Source: Chelydra serpentina
Lineage: Eukaryota; Chordata; Testudines; Chelydridae
Reading direction: 5' to 3'
Length of the DNA stretch: 64,000 bases
NCBI GenBank assembly: GCA_037349315.1
Contig: JBAIAC010000026.1
Span: 25,883,501 to 25,947,500, forward strand
Part shown: positions 1 through 13,492 of the stretch, in pieces
Position numbering within the stretch: position 1 is the first letter of the stretch
Layout of the letters: every line of letters starts with the position of its first letter
Program-made: the position numbers and the translations under genes
The notes under the pieces: model-generated
What the model was told of the DNA's origin: nothing
The model's input: only the letters and a program-made list of their open reading frames with translations
Database searches by the model: none

Positions 1-2598
1 TCTCTAGTGTAGCCATAGCCTGTCTCTCTCTGAAGAGAAAAACTTACGGTCCCCGTTAGTTCCTCCATGCATTTACCCAGCACTTGGCCTGACTAATCAG
101 GGCAGGTGCTTGGCTCAGTATATGAAATTACGTATATGAAATTACATACACTTGAAAAGTCGGGAATAATCTTATTCAGAAATGGCCCTAAGTATTTGGG
201 TCCCAGCTCTGCAAACCAAAGTGATGCAAGTTGTCCTTCTTTTTCACATTGATATCACTGGGCTTGCTATGCTCGTATGAGCAAAGACATCAGTGCAGCA
301 TTACACAAGTGAGTCCTTGGATATGATTAAAGTGCGTAGCAGTGAAAACAGCATTGTTATGCCATGGATTGATTGATATTATTGGAGTAAAACACTTCAT
401 TCCTTGAGGCAGACAAACATTGAAATATCAAGAGGCATATTAATATGCAACAGTAATCTGTATTACATTTCAACTAAGCATTGATAAATCCATTTGATGA
501 ACACTCAATAACATTTTTTTAAATTTAAAGTGCTTAATGTGTTGTATGCATCAAACCTGAGTCAAGATAAATGCATTTTAGTTATTTTTCCTTGTTTTCC
601 CAATTTGGGAAGAATAAAAGACTGTTATAATTTCCTATCTCCTGTAGTTCTATTTTGTTGTATTGTGACATCAATCACATAACTGTTCTATCTTCTTAGA
701 TGTCTTTCAAAGAACTTCCATTTCATGATGAGTTTAGTTGTTGATCATGACAGCTGGTACCAAGGTTCAGCTTTGATGCAGTGTATTTTTATTTAAAATG
801 GAAGTGCTGTTTGCTACTGAACAGAACTTTTGGGAAAGGGACATTGTGGATTTTGCGGGGGGGGGGGGGCGGAATGGGGAGATACAAAGAGCAACTGCAC
901 TATATGTTGCAAGTCACCATAACTTCTATTTTACATTAATGGAAACAAGACAAGAATGAAGGGGCAGGGGAAGTAAAATCTCCACAAATGTGACATTGTG
1001 TGTCTCCTTTGTTACATGTTTCATTGATTTTGTCTCACAAAGTGGCAGCTGCCCCCTGCACACAGGCTACATAAAAATGTAGCAGTGTCTGTAGAAAGCT
1101 GCTTAGGCTGGAAGTTGTAGGGCTTGTGTAATGGATGTAGTTCCACTGAAATCAATGAAGCTTTACCATTTTACACCAGCAGAGAATTTGGTCCATATTG
1201 TGCTCCCCTCCAGGGTCATTTGCTGGGACTCAAAAAGTTTTGTGTTTGTGTTCTGTTTGAATTAGAATCCAGAAGACCGGTTGCTTGCTTGCTTGAACCA
1301 CTTGAGGAAGAAAAATTGGACTGGAAATCATTTACATGACTAACCATTCATTTAAATTCCAGAACTTCCACTTACAACACCAATACATCAAGAACAGCTT
1401 TTTTTTACAATATTGGTACTTCACTTCTGATCTCAGCCAGAACGCTGAAGTGCAAAATGGCAGGTGAAATTAAAAAAGAAACTCTCTCCAAACATCTCAG
1501 AACATTAGAGGAGAAACAGTTTGGGTTCACTTTTGAAAACAGACAAAGGTTCATGTGGGAGAGGGATGACAAGAGTGAATTCTCATATTTTTCCAAATTG
1601 GGCCACCTCTACTGTGAAACCTAGCTAATAAATCCACCAGGAATTGGTCAACTGGAAGCAGCATAGAAAATGTCCAAATAATTTTACAAGGGAAAAACAA
1701 TGTTTTAAAAAAAATAAAATTAAATCACCTTGATCAATGTATTTGACAAGCACAAGTTGATGCTTCTTTAAGGGAGGAAGGTGATGATAATGGGGAGATG
1801 ATGCATCATTTGAATCATAATTGGAAAGTTACAACCATTGCACACACTTCTCATGTGTTCCCCTCTTGCTATCAAATTATATTTTGTGTCACTCGGGTCA
1901 CTTCTTAAGCTGTATATGCAGTATATTATCTGAGAGAAAGGGAGAACTCTTAATCTTTAGTGAGGTTCCCAATCTAGTTATACATTTTCTACTCAAATGT
2001 TCACTACTTTTTATTAGTGAGGAGCAAAATCCCTGGGTAGGTGACCTCGCCGCCCCTTGTTAACATTCCATCTGAAGGAGTTCTGCTTTCTGGGGAGGAC
2101 AAGGGACCTGCTTCACAGCAGTTCAGTGCAAATAGATGCAGGCTTTTTATTAATCCAGAAACCCAGTTATGTTAAATAAACAAAGACTCAAATGCAGTGT
2201 GTGACGACGAACCTGTTGACAGAGCCCTCTTTTTTCATGCTTCACATGGCAGCACAGTGTGTCATGCAAAAATGTGAATTTGATACTTTGAATTTTACCA
2301 AAGATTTTGAAATTACAAAGCCATCTGTCCCAATTAAGAGCAGTGTTCTGCCTTCTTTGAGAGAAGTTCTCAAGAGAAGGAAATCTGACAGATCACTATT
2401 GGCTCTAAGGACATTGGAATTTGTCCTGTGTTCTTTCTTTTTTCTCAAGGATGCTGTAACTGGGTACACTGGCCCTTGAAGGCCAGAGGGTGAAGTCTAG
2501 AATGTCAGACTACCTCGTTCCAGGAATTCTGGAGCAGGCAGGGGCCTAGGAAATGACAGAGGCAGGTACTAGGAAAGAGACAGTGGTCCTGAGCTGAT
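1..2598. other. No gene seen; unique-looking AT-rich sequence
   Basis: I see no recognisable coding exon. Open frames are short and have no family features. The only marked local feature is a run of 13 G at 857-869. A phrase near 1130-1190 resembles the palindromic dispersed repeats found elsewhere in the window, but it is too degraded to delimit. Confidence 0.5.
857..869. repeat. G13 homopolymer
   Basis: Thirteen consecutive G residues followed by CGG. This is a simple repeat and a likely assembly or polymerase-slippage site. Confidence 0.9.
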
Positions 2599-2630
2599 AG
2601 ATGGTGTCTGGAGAAACCCAGACACCATCT
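2599..2630. repeat. Perfect 13-bp inverted repeat (hairpin)
   Basis: Arms agatggtgtctgg (2599-2611) and ccagacaccatct (2618-2630) are exact reverse complements around a 6-nt loop. No flanking target duplication was found, so it is not clearly a MITE. It could form a stable stem in DNA or RNA. Confidence 0.85.
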
Positions 2631-5600
2631 CTTTAAGATTCTGGGCTCAGGAGCCTTGTAGTATGGGACAAAGGTCCCTTCTCTCTATCAGCCAGGATAA
2701 GTTCTGGGAAAGAGGGCAGCATATGACTTGTTCTTCCCTCATAATAAGAGACAATAGCGAGGGAAGGACTGCATGCCTGCTTGCTGACTTCCCTAAGACC
2801 AGGGAAAAAGGGCTGAGGTGGTTTGAGCTGGCCTCCAACCCACGGAGGAAGGCTAGAAGACAGCACCCCATCAGGGAAGAAAGGATTTTGTTCTGTGTGG
2901 TGCTGGGCTCTGGGTTTTTTTTTTTGCATTTCAGACATTGCTGTCAGCTCAGGTAAATCTGGTTGAGGACAATTTAAAGTGGTCAGCTGGTAGAGGCCAC
3001 CTTAAGGATTGCAGCCTGCTATAGACACTTATTTTGGGCTAGGTTCTGCCTAACACTGTGTGAGTACAGAAGAAGGAACCTTCCTGATATGACTTCACAA
3101 GGGCATGGAGGATGACAGCAGGAATGCTCCCTAACAGCTGAGAGTAGGCAGTACTGTGGTTTCACCCACCCTATGTGCTTGCCAGTATAGGAGATTGGCA
3201 GCATTTGGTTGGGGGATGGGCTGGCAACAGTTGGCCACACCTGTTAAAGGGATATAGCAGTGTGTGTGGAGCTCCAGAAGACATTCTGTTTTCCAGTGCT
3301 CCCCATGGGGTGGTACAACTATGCAGCATTCTCAACTTAGCATTCAACCTACCTGGCACAATCTAGCTGCTGCTTTCTCTTTCTCTTTTCTTTCTTAAAT
3401 GCAAACCTTTGCCTTGCTGTGTTTCTGCTGAGTGACCATATCATCTTATTGCTGTAACTCTTGGCTTTTCTCTGCTCAACCTCTCCCTATTGTTTAGTGA
3501 TTTGATTCTGCGCTATTAAAATAAAAGAAAGTTTTTGACTTGAATCAGAGCAGCATCAAATCCTTAGTAGGGAATTTTATTTTGGATGCTACTCAGGGCA
3601 ATGCCTGTGTCATCTTTTTGTATTGGGGAGCACCTAATATGCTCTTGGTGCAGTAAAAATAATAGATGAAGCCTCAAATGGTGGTTCTATCTTTCTGTTC
3701 CACTTTAGAACTTTGCTCAACTCAGCAAAATCAGAACTGTTTAATTCCATCCGATGTTCAGACGTCCTTGCAGTTTTATCCATGCATGACTAACTCTCTC
3801 ACTCAGGTGTAAATAGTGCAATTGCTTTAGTACTATCTGGTTTGTGATGACTTTGTCGCCTAAATCTAAAATGTTTTTGGAACCCCATAAATGGATATTG
3901 CCATTTGAAGCTGTGGTGTTTTACTAATAAGTTCTTTTTAATGCCAGCAACCAGGGGCCTTACAGGAATGGTTTCAAAATAACCTTTGTACAAACCAATT
4001 TTCACAATAGGATCCTTGATAGGATGACCTCTTTCCAAATAATTATGAAAATTGGGTGTGTTTTTTTCTGTTTTCTGTCATAATGTCCCAAGAGAGTTGG
4101 TTCAAAGAAAAGAGTAAAGACAGTCTGGCATTTGTGCATCTAAACTTAAGCAGCTATTATCAAACAGAAACTAGAAATGTGTCCCGTTTTTTTAAAAAAG
4201 AGGGTTACTAAACTACCAGCTCTATTTCTGGGTTCCCACAAATATGCAATTTAAATCAAATATTGGAAGTCATTTTGCACATGAATCACCATAGACCTAT
4301 ATATTGTGTAGTCATTTGCACTAGTACAGACCAAATAAAAGTGGTGTAAAATATGACTTTGTTTTGGTGTAAATGATTGTGCAAAGTGTAGGGCAATGGA
4401 ATTAGGCCTTTTGTTCTGTCACCATAAGAATAAAACTCATGTTGTGGGAAAATGCCTTTTTTTACGAGGGTTCTCATTCCAAACTGACATTTTTCCAAGC
4501 AGTAGAGAAACTTTCAGACAGAATTCAAGCTGGAAACCAAAAAAGATTTTACTTTTTAAATTGTGAAAAATATAGTTTTTTTCTGGATTTGCTGTTAATG
4601 TGAATTTTTCCCTCTGTCAAAGATGTTCCCAGGAAGCAGCTAATATGCAATAGCCAGTGAGTGTTTTGATGTTAGCCTTGAATCCATTTAGTTGCTGTTT
4701 CGGTGTGTGTCTTTCCAAGAAAGAGAAGGTAAAGATCATGGTGGCTATTCCTTTGAAAGTAAAGATTAGAGAGAAGCAAAATATATATCCCTTTCAAGGG
4801 TTTCTAAACCGTCCTGTGTTCAAAAGGTAGCAGAAAGATTGTCTGACTAATTTGGCCCATTTCTATTTTTTTCTGCATAGGGAATTTCTTACACACACAT
4901 TTATTTAGAACCCCAGTTTGTCTTGCATTGTGATAATATATTAATTCTGTTTTTTGGGCATTTCGGTAATTACGGTAAGATTTTGGAAGTCCGAGAAAGT
5001 TCAGGGTTTTATCCTTGTAATAATATATGACTTTCACAGTGTTCCAAAAATTGTTTAATATTAACTTCATTACCTTCCTGCTCTGTCATAACAGTTGAAC
5101 AAGGATTTCTTCATGAGCAGTATTCAAATCAGTTTTTAATGAGCTATTTAATTAAAGGCTAATTGAGGTGAATTCATTAAAGATTTCTAAATTATGCTTA
5201 TCAGGGTAGCTAGGTTTTAAGATAAGTTTTAAATATTTGTTTTATAATACATTGTTTGATCATAAAAGTATGTATAAAATTACTTTTAAAATGCCTAATT
5301 AGACTTTGTAAGTACTTTTCTTCCTTAATACCCCATTAGAGTAGTTAACATATGTGAATATACTATATATTGAGTGTTGGGCTTACAAGATAAGAAGCGA
5401 CAAAACTGCTAAAGCATATTTTTTGAGTCTTTAATATCTAAGAATTCAAGGGTCTATGGGGATCCAGTGATTTCATTGGGATCTTATTAGTCTTTCATTC
5501 TTATTCCTCGATGGACAATGATTATTTTTTGTTTATGCATTTCCTTCTAAACTGAGTGACTATTCTAGGCTGCAGGGTGATACTACTGGGAACATTGCTA

Positions 5601-5906
5601 CATGAGGACAGTAGCAATCAGTCAGTTAATGAATGAGTACATTAATTAATTAGGAGAATTTCTCTTTCTGGAAGTAGTCCTATTGTCTTTTGTGTCTGAC
5701 AGGATCAAGGCGAGTTTGGAAAGTAGATAGTGTTGTTAATCTTGTTGTGTAAACTGAAATACCTCAACAGTTGCTTTAGTGATAGGGCGAAAAAGCAAAT
5801 AGATACAATAAGAAATCTGAGAAAGATGGCATACCACAGAATTAATCTACATTTCTACAACTCCCAATGGTTTGTGGGATCAGGAAAAAGAAAGCCTTAT
5901 AAGAGA
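2631..5906. other. No gene seen
   Basis: No coding exon recognised. 2631-2990 is somewhat richer in purines and GC and could be an old repeat, but I find no ends. 5090-5340 is AT-rich with many TAAT-type motifs and no obvious repeat character. Confidence 0.45.
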
Positions 5907-5953
5907 ATGGGTCAAAGACCATCTTAAATAATGGGTCAAAGACCATATTAAAG
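5907..5953. repeat. Two-copy 24-bp tandem duplication
   Basis: The unit atgggtcaaagaccat plus a short AT tail begins at 5907 and again at 5931. The copies differ at one base near the end. This is a local duplication of unknown significance. Confidence 0.8.
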
Positions 5954-7031
5954 CAAACCCAAATCCCTTTTTATTTCGTTTTTTCCCATCACAATTCTCA
6001 TCCTTTTTCCAATCATTCGAACAGCAGAAATTGACGGGGCTCAACCAGCCTGCCCTTGTATTTGATATAGTTGTGCTTCAACAGGACCCCATTAAATGCA
6101 GGGCATTCCTGCAGCTGATGTGAGGGGAGGAGATGATCAGTGCAGCAGTGGCAGCAGGAGCTAAAACTGAGTGAAATATTATTGGTTATAGATTCATCAA
6201 TTTCATCCTGCACTGGATTTGCTTCAAGATTGATAGCTCTGCATTTCAGGCCTCCATGATATAACTGAAGCCGATTATTACATGGTCTTCAGCTCCCTGT
6301 GAGGTTTCTGTAGACTGGTGAATAGAGAAGCTGAAACTTTGTCATGCTAAGAATGGAGAAGGTCTCATTAAGACTGAGAATACACCTATTATAAAAGAGG
6401 GAAGGGACATAAGTCAGAAGAGGGGAAGAAAAGGTTAAAGAATATTTAGTTGTCAGGGCCTGATGAAGTTCATCTCTAGTGTACTTACGGAACTAGATGA
6501 CACAATCTTGGAACCATTAACCATTATCTTTGAGAACACATGGAGAACAGGTAGAGCCCAGAGGGCTAGAGAAATGCAAACATCATATCTATCTTTGAAA
6601 ATGGGAACCAAGAGGATCCAAGGAATTCTCCATCAGGCACCTTAACTTTGATATCTGCTAAGATACTGGGCCAAATTATTAAACATTCCGTTTGTAAAAT
6701 AGAGGATAATAGGGTAACACCCAACATGGATTTGTCAAAAACAAATTATGCCAAACCAAACTAATTTCCTTCTTTAAAAGGGATACTGGCCTAATGGATG
6801 GGAGGAAGCAGTAGTCATGAAACACCTTGATTTTCGGTAAGATTTTTGACAGTCTTATATGACATTTTCATAAGCAAACTAGGGAAATGTGGTCTAGATG
6901 AAATTACTAAAAGATGAGTGCATAACTAGCTGAAAGACTATACTCCAAAGAGTACTTATCAGTAGTTCATTGTCAATCCATGAGGACGTATCTGAGAAGG
7001 GGTTAGTCCTGGGGCTGGTACTAGTCAATAT

Positions 7032-7262
7032 TTGGTTAATGACTTGTATAATGGAGTGGAGAGTGTGCATATAAAATTTGCTGATGATGCCAAACTGGGA
7101 GGGCTTGCAAGCATTATGGGAGACAGGGTTAGAATTCAAAATTATGTTGACAAATTGGAGAATTGGTCTGAAATCAATAAGATGAAATTCAATAAAGACA
7201 AGTGCAAAGTACTGTACTTAAGAAGGAAAAAGTCAAATGCAAAGCAACAAAATGGGGAATAA
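7032..7262 (+). pseudogene. CR1 reverse transcriptase fragment
   Basis: The longest surviving open piece of this CR1 copy, about 76 codons from the palm domain. It reads FADDAKLGG, then the DRVRIQNYVDKLENWSEINK segment expected just after the catalytic box in CR1. A frameshift or stop follows at 7260. It has no start codon of its own and is an internal fragment of ORF2. Confidence 0.85.
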
Positions 7263-7728
7263 CTGGTTGCAGGAAAGGATCTGGAAGTTTATAGTGGATC
7301 AAAAGTTGATTCTGAGCCAACAATCGGATGCAGTTGAAAAAAAGGCTAATACACTCCAGAATTATATTAATAATAGAGTCATGTCCTGCTCTACTTGGCA
7401 CTGGTGACACCTTTGCTGGAGGATTGTGTCTAGTCTGTGAGAGATGTGGACATATTGAAGACAGTCCAGAGGACAGCAATAATAAAAAAGTTTGGAAAAC
7501 CTGACCTACGCAGAAAGGTTTAAAAACAATCTGGTTATGTATAATCTTGAGAAAAGAAGACTGAGAGGGGAACTTGATACCAATCTTCAAATGTGCTAAG
7601 AGCTGTTATAAAGAAAGTTGTGATCAATTGTTCTCCATGTCCACTGAAGGTAGGACAAGAAGTAATAGCTTAATCTGCAGCAAGGGAGATTTAGGTTAGA
7701 TATTAGGAAAAAATGTCTATCTCTAAGC

Positions 7729-7821
7729 TAGGGGTGCTGAGGGTGTCCCCCTGGCTGGAAGTGGTTTCCGTCATATACAGAGTTTACAGTTTTGTTCAAT
7801 GGCTTTCAGCACCACCAATGA
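7729..7821. mobile_element. Short MITE inserted in CR1
   Basis: This stretch interrupts the CR1 3' sequence where phrases otherwise run on continuously. Its ends are imperfect inverted repeats (ggggtgctga at the left, ttcagcacc at the right). The host bases tctaag appear on both sides, consistent with a decayed target duplication. That suggests a hAT-like non-autonomous element, but boundaries are uncertain by a few bases. Confidence 0.5.
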
Positions 7822-8019
7822 TTCTAAGGGTAGATAAGTTCTGGAGCAGGCTTCCAAGGGAGGTGGTGGAGTATCCATCATTGCAGGTTTTTAAGAATGG
7901 GTTAGACCCAAACCTGTCTGAGATGGTCTAGACATACTCGGTTCTGCCTCAATGCAGGGGCGTGGACTAGGTGATTTATCAAGGCTCCTTCCAAACCTAC
8001 TTGTCTATAATTCGATGAT

Positions 8020-9040
8020 AATGCATGTTTCCATGTTGCACTCATGTTTGATGAAGGACAGGGTCCTTTGTTACTTTCTAGTGTTTGAACATTCTTTTTG
8101 CTCGAGTTATAAAAGTTTCTTACTTGTCATGAATATAGATATTCTGGTAATAACATTCGAAAACTTTCCACTGAAATGCTGACATTCATTATTGTATGAA
8201 GCAGTTTTCTCTTAAATAAACTGAAACTATTGTATCTAGTGTGGCAATGTAAACAATACTCAAAAATATTTATTAATGTGATGACATTTGCTTTTCAATC
8301 ATTTGTATTTATGTGCTGACAAAAATCTTCCAGAATGTCTTATTTTGCTATTGGATGATAAATCACTTGGGTTTATACTTTTAGGTTTATACTCTGCCAT
8401 TGCCAGACTTTGACTTCAATTACGTATGACCAGATAAGGTATCTACTCAGTAGTAATATGTTTTTGAATCTTTAAGAAAAATCTAATTTAGCTTTGAAAA
8501 CATTTGTATGTGATAACTTTAATTGCAAAGTTAAAACAATTATCTTTCAACTTCTTGGAAGTAACAAAGTATAAAATACCATTATGAAATTGTATAGACC
8601 TTGAAAATAAGTAATGTCACCTTCTTAATTATTTATTTTCATTGCTTTTCTATAAAAGTATTGCAAAAAAACCTGAATTACAGAAAGAGTACATTGGCTT
8701 AGCCTTTTTCAATTTTGAGGGTTTTTTTTCAACTGATACCTCTTACAGAGGGTTTTTATGCACTTGGAAAACAGAACACTTGAAACTGAATGTGGTTCGT
8801 AATTGACTAAATTCTCATGATTTTTACATTGTACATATAATACCACAGCTGCAGTCAATTTCTTGTTCTCAGCAGCTCAGAAACTGGAACACTTTCCTTG
8901 GGAGTTGGATCCCTCATGTTGTGACATATTAGACCCACTCTTGTTCACATCAAATTTAATAGCAAAGTATGTTTTTCTTGCTTACTTTTATTATTTCAAT
9001 ACAATAGTGAATCAACCTAAGATCAAGGCCCCCCTCATAC
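8020..9040. other. No gene seen
   Basis: AT-rich sequence with no recognised repeat or exon. Confidence 0.45.
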
Positions 9041-9172
9041 TAGATGGAGAGCTGAGGCCCAGAGAGACTATCATTTGCCAAAGGCCAAACAAGAAATCTG
9101 TGGCAGAATCAGGAATTAAACGCACATCTCCTGAATCCTAGTCTCACATCCTAACCACAAGTCCATCCTTTT
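9041..9172 (-). repeat. MIR-type SINE, antisense
   Basis: Contains the antisense MIR phrases agctgaggcccagagaga, then gccaaaggccaaacaagaa, then the block ending in aaccacaagtccatcc. Together these correspond to the MIR body through its tRNA-like head read on the minus strand. Old and degraded. Confidence 0.72.
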
Positions 9173-10142
9173 TCTAATATCCTCCACTGGGGATTACTCT
9201 CATATGTTCTACAGAGGCTACATCAGAGAAAATTAGTGCAAAATGTGGTGGCACTAAGTGACCACTCCCTTAGCAATCCTTTTGTTGGGAGTATATTATA
9301 CCTCTGGTCCCCAGTCTTCACTGGATTCCAGTTGATACCAGGCAGAAGTCACTGTGCTGGTTTTGACCTGTTAAGCCCTATCTTGCCTGTGTTCACTAGA
9401 GCTGGTTGAAACATGGCAAAACATTGCAAACATTTTTTTTCATATATTTGTATATACATTAAAAAAATTACTAGCACTGTAGTGGGGGGGGAAGTGAAGA
9501 GGAAATTTCACAAAAAATCTCAAATTTCATTTTTTCGTAAGCAGCTCTAGTATTGAGTATCTTGAACAGCACAAGTCAGATTCTCTCATGCAGCCAAGCT
9601 TTTCTCAGCAACAAGAGACAGTAGGGCATGTCAAGGAGCCGGTTACAGCTTCCTCTTTGTGAGGGCTGGTGTGAATGCCAGCCCCAGTTCCAACAACAGT
9701 TAAGCAGCGAAGGGGCTTCTCTAAGTTATGTCACTGGTGTAGGACGTCTAATACATCATATCTCCAATATACTCTATCCCTCCCCTCAACATGCACCCTT
9801 TGCCAGAGAGGATTATGGGGAGCGACTGAGGCGGGATTTGGCTGCGACAGCATTACATCAGCAGGGATTTTTTATACAGCAGGAGAATTCTCTGCTGGCC
9901 ATTTTCAGTCAAATTCTGGCCCTTTTGTGCTGTCTGACATCTCAAAGAGGATAAATTTCAGTTGAGAAACTGCCCCCCACCTCTCAGTGGGATACTACAA
10001 GAGAAGAGACCAATTAATCTCCCAGAAGGGACTTGCGGCATGAATTTTTTAGCAAAGGGGACATGTCTCTAGAATTAATGTCTGTGATAAATTGCCATCC
10101 TCATGGAGCCAGTTTGGGGGGGGGGGTGGGGAGAGTTTTAGA
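9173..10142. other. No gene seen
   Basis: An open frame of about 100 codons near 9628-9965 occurs in two plus-strand frames, with no family features or splice context. I take it as chance. Short homopolymers occur near 9485 and 10117. Confidence 0.4.
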
Positions 10143-10262
10143 CCCAGATTTTCATTAAAATGCCACACTCAAGAGCTTTCCTTAAGGACAGCAGGAGTTG
10201 CTGGGTGCTGAGCCCTCTTGAAAATCTGGTCTGATTTGTGGGTACTGAGCACTTCTGAAAAT
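10143..10262. repeat. Palindromic dispersed repeat
   Basis: Starts with cagattttcat and carries ctgggtgctgagccctcttgaaaatctgg and a second tgagcacttctgaaaat phrase. These are degenerate inverted halves of a type also seen at 27.2 and 31.6 kb. The class is unresolved; a MITE is likely. Confidence 0.5.
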
Positions 10263-13200
10263 AATGGGCCTTACTATTTACTATATTCATCTGATTTTTG
10301 TTAATTTATTAACTCTTCATGTGCCTTAAGACATGGATAGGGGTAAAAGGAAGCTGTACCCCGTCCAACTATACCAGATACTCTCCTAGTACTTCTGGAA
10401 GCTCTTCTAGTTATAGGAAATCCTCTCTCTAGAAGCATTCTAGAACACCGCTCCATACAATACCTTTTGTCAGGGAGGTGTCTAGAAAGGGGAAGACTGG
10501 AGTTCTGTAAAGTGTGAGGAAGTTATGATTCAGGCATCCAGCACATAGAGGGCACTACCACTGTTGCTGTGTGCTTCTGTCTTCAGCATTCAGGTCTAGC
10601 ACAGTAAACTTGCGGATGGTAAGAAAGTAAAGGTGTGTATTTTATAGATATTAAAGAATTGCATCTATGTTTAGTACAGTTACTGCATCACATTAAGATC
10701 CCCTTATTCTGTGATTACTAATGCAGTGATACACAAGCTGAAAATTCCTTGCAATGCCTTTCTTTCAGCTGATTCCTTTCCATTCTTTGTGGGTTTCCCC
10801 CTCCTCCAATCCCCACATATTAAAATTGAAGGTTTAACCTATGAACAACTTTGTAATCAAATATCATAGAAATATATATACCCCATTTGGCACTTTGCTG
10901 CTGGTCTTTCATTGAAGCCACCCCACAAAATTTGTAGGAAACAGAAGGATTTAAATGCATTTGTGGCCACAATATTATTTAGGTGGGAGAGAGATGTTTG
11001 TGACTCTGTGCGAGCGGGAGATCAATACCGTAATCTGTAAGTTTCTAAGTGTGTTTTACTGCTTATTGTCTGGAATGTTTTATAATGGGCTGGGGATAGA
11101 GTGAGCTACAAGTTAGTGATTACCTATCACTCTGCCTCCTGTGGTATGTTAAAGCTTTGAGAACGCAGTTGAGGGACAGCAGGTTTTAAAACACAACACT
11201 GGGATTTTTTTCCTGTAGGTGGCTGAGCCAGTCAAAAGCAATAACCCTGTGTGTTAAGTTTTGATGCATGGCCCCTTCAACTTCTGTTTTAATGGTAAAT
11301 TACTCTTGCATAACACCATGAAAATCTGGCATGTACATTACAATCAGTACACTAAATACAACTAGAAATTTGCTTTTGTTACCACCAGTATACATTCCCT
11401 TCATACTCTGCAGGCTACCCGCACAGTGGGAAAATGCAGGCAATCAGATCTATCTCGCAGTTCACCGAAAGTTAAAATGTACTTTGTTCAGAGATCAGTC
11501 ATCGGAACAACTGTGTTAATGAAAATATATAGATTTTCATTATTTGCTTAATTTGTGCAATTCAATTGTAAATTGAATAGGTTCAGTAGCACACAAAGCC
11601 AGTTGTAGCATTGTGACTGTAACATTATAATTACCATAAATCATCAACATTTTGTGTTCACAATTGGGAAGCTAGAGAATTTAATATAACTTAGCATTTA
11701 GGCTTAGAAACCTGAAAATTCAAGCAGCTGTTTGTTTAAGAAATACATGTAATGGAAATTTGGACCTGTTATGCAAAATAGTCCTAATATGTAGTAAATC
11801 TTGCATGGAATTTGTCAGATCTAGTAATTTGAGGAAAGGGGAATACTGAACCCTTTGTAAGTCATTTACAGATCATTCAGCTCTTGCTTCTAAAATGCAT
11901 TGTTCCATTAAGGATCAGTGCTCCTAGTATTATCCTCTGAGAAGCTGCTATAGTACTTACGTTCAATAATAACATTCTGCCTGAGAAAATGTGAACTGTG
12001 TGATATACAGAGCAGTTTGCCTTATGAAGAAAATGCTGGACATACAATTTATCAATTATCCAGATGAATCTTAACAATCAGAAATTCAGCCATCAAGCTA
12101 TAACTGTTTCCAATAAACAAGGCCAGATAACAGCCCTCAAAAATGCACCTACTTTGGAACAGATAACATAGACCTGCATTTCCCACAGGCAAGAAAAAGG
12201 AACACAGAAAAAAAAACTGGAGCTCGCTCTAGACAGATGAACTCCAAAGCTTGAAGTACATTCACTCTATGATTCAGAAAAAATTGACAACATATGTATG
12301 GAAAACCTTAGCAGAATTATTTGTACCTCCTTGGAAACAGAAGAGGCACCAGTAGATGAAAGAAGATACCTAATGTAGCACCTTTAATAGTTGAGAGGTT
12401 CTAGAAGCACCTGGAAAAACTGTAGCTCATTTAGGGATGGTCAACATACATTTACAAATAGTAGTTTTACACATTTTTATTTTTAAGTTGAAATGGGGCA
12501 ATAAAGCACAGTGACAATAGAACAGATTGTACACTGTTATAATGAAACTTACAAAGCCAAAATATAAGACATCAGAATAATATATGCAAGGCATGCAATC
12601 CTCCTACAACTCAGTCACATCCCTTTTATTCTATGAACAAATAGTACAATTTTATAGGGCACGGCAAAGAAAAATAAGTATTTTAAACAAGCACAGGATG
12701 GACAAGTCATGCTTTCCATATTGATATGAGTAACCAGCCTATCAAATATTCATATATTCCCAATACTTTTTCCCTATTACCTTCCTTTTGAGAAACACCC
12801 AATTCAATTATCTTCTCTCCTCATCCATGTTGTTGTCATCTACATCCTGACTCCAGTCCCTGCCTTTTCTCTCTAATTTTAATGTGTGGCTCCCTCTTTC
12901 AATCCGTTGCTCTCATTTTCAGTGAATTCAACTAGAACTCTGTTGACCTGTTGGACCATTAATCTCACCCTCCTTATGCTTATTCCCTTGCATGAAATTC
13001 AACCCTGGATCAGTTTGGTAAATGGTCACTCAGCTGATCTCTTTACTAAGCACCTTACTGTTCCATCTTCAGCCTCGCAATGTCTATATGTTCCATCTTT
13101 GACTATCACTTAATTGCCTTCACCATATTTCCCACTCACTCAGTGGCCCCATTTCCTCTGCAATACAGTCGTCTGACCTCCAATCCAGCAATGTGTGTGA

Positions 13201-13492
13201 CTTTTCCAGCATCTTCAACCTTCCCATCCAAATCCCTCCTCCTTCACTTTTGGGAACTCATTTGTTAATTCTTTCCACTCTTCTGTTTTCCTTCCTTCAT
13301 TGCATTCCTTTTTCCAACCAGAAAGTCTGCTCCTGTAACACCCTTGGTGGTGAATGTCTTTGGAGAAAACATATGGGCCTCCTATGTTAAAAGTTGGTTC
13401 TTCCTTCAGTTCTGCTGTCTTCCTGGCACCACTGTGAGACAAATTGTGACCCTTGGCATTCCCCTTTATGGGCACATAAGGTTGTGTGGGGT
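10263..13492. other. No gene seen; possible LINE trace near 12.8-13.3 kb
   Basis: Mostly AT-rich with no exon recognised. 12830-13320 is pyrimidine-rich on the plus strand. One frame reads DYHLIAFTI, reminiscent of the DHHL segment of LINE endonucleases, but support is too thin for a call. Confidence 0.4.

Larger units (their letters stand above)
6405..8019 (+). mobile_element. CR1 LINE, degraded 3' half with RT
   Basis: A 5'-truncated CR1 retrotransposon in sense orientation. The reverse transcriptase begins with a GPDE(V)H-like segment near 6455 (gggcctgatgaagttcat). It passes through the palm motif FADDAKLGG at about 7076-7102 and the WSEINKMKFNKDKCKVL segment that typifies CR1, and ends at a degraded (ATTCTATG)-type 3' tail near 8003-8019. 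Frameshifts and stops break the ORF throughout, and only short open pieces survive (for example 7032-7262). The catalytic ADD is still present, but the copy is clearly dead. A small MITE sits inside the 3' end. The 5' boundary is approximate. Confidence 0.88.

Noticed and set aside
9628..9965. Two plus-strand ORFs of about 100 codons
   Set aside because: Overlapping frames without family features; chance in a GC-richer patch.
12830..13320. Possible L2-type endonuclease trace
   Set aside because: Only one short phrase (DYHLIAFTI) fits, with no other family segment.
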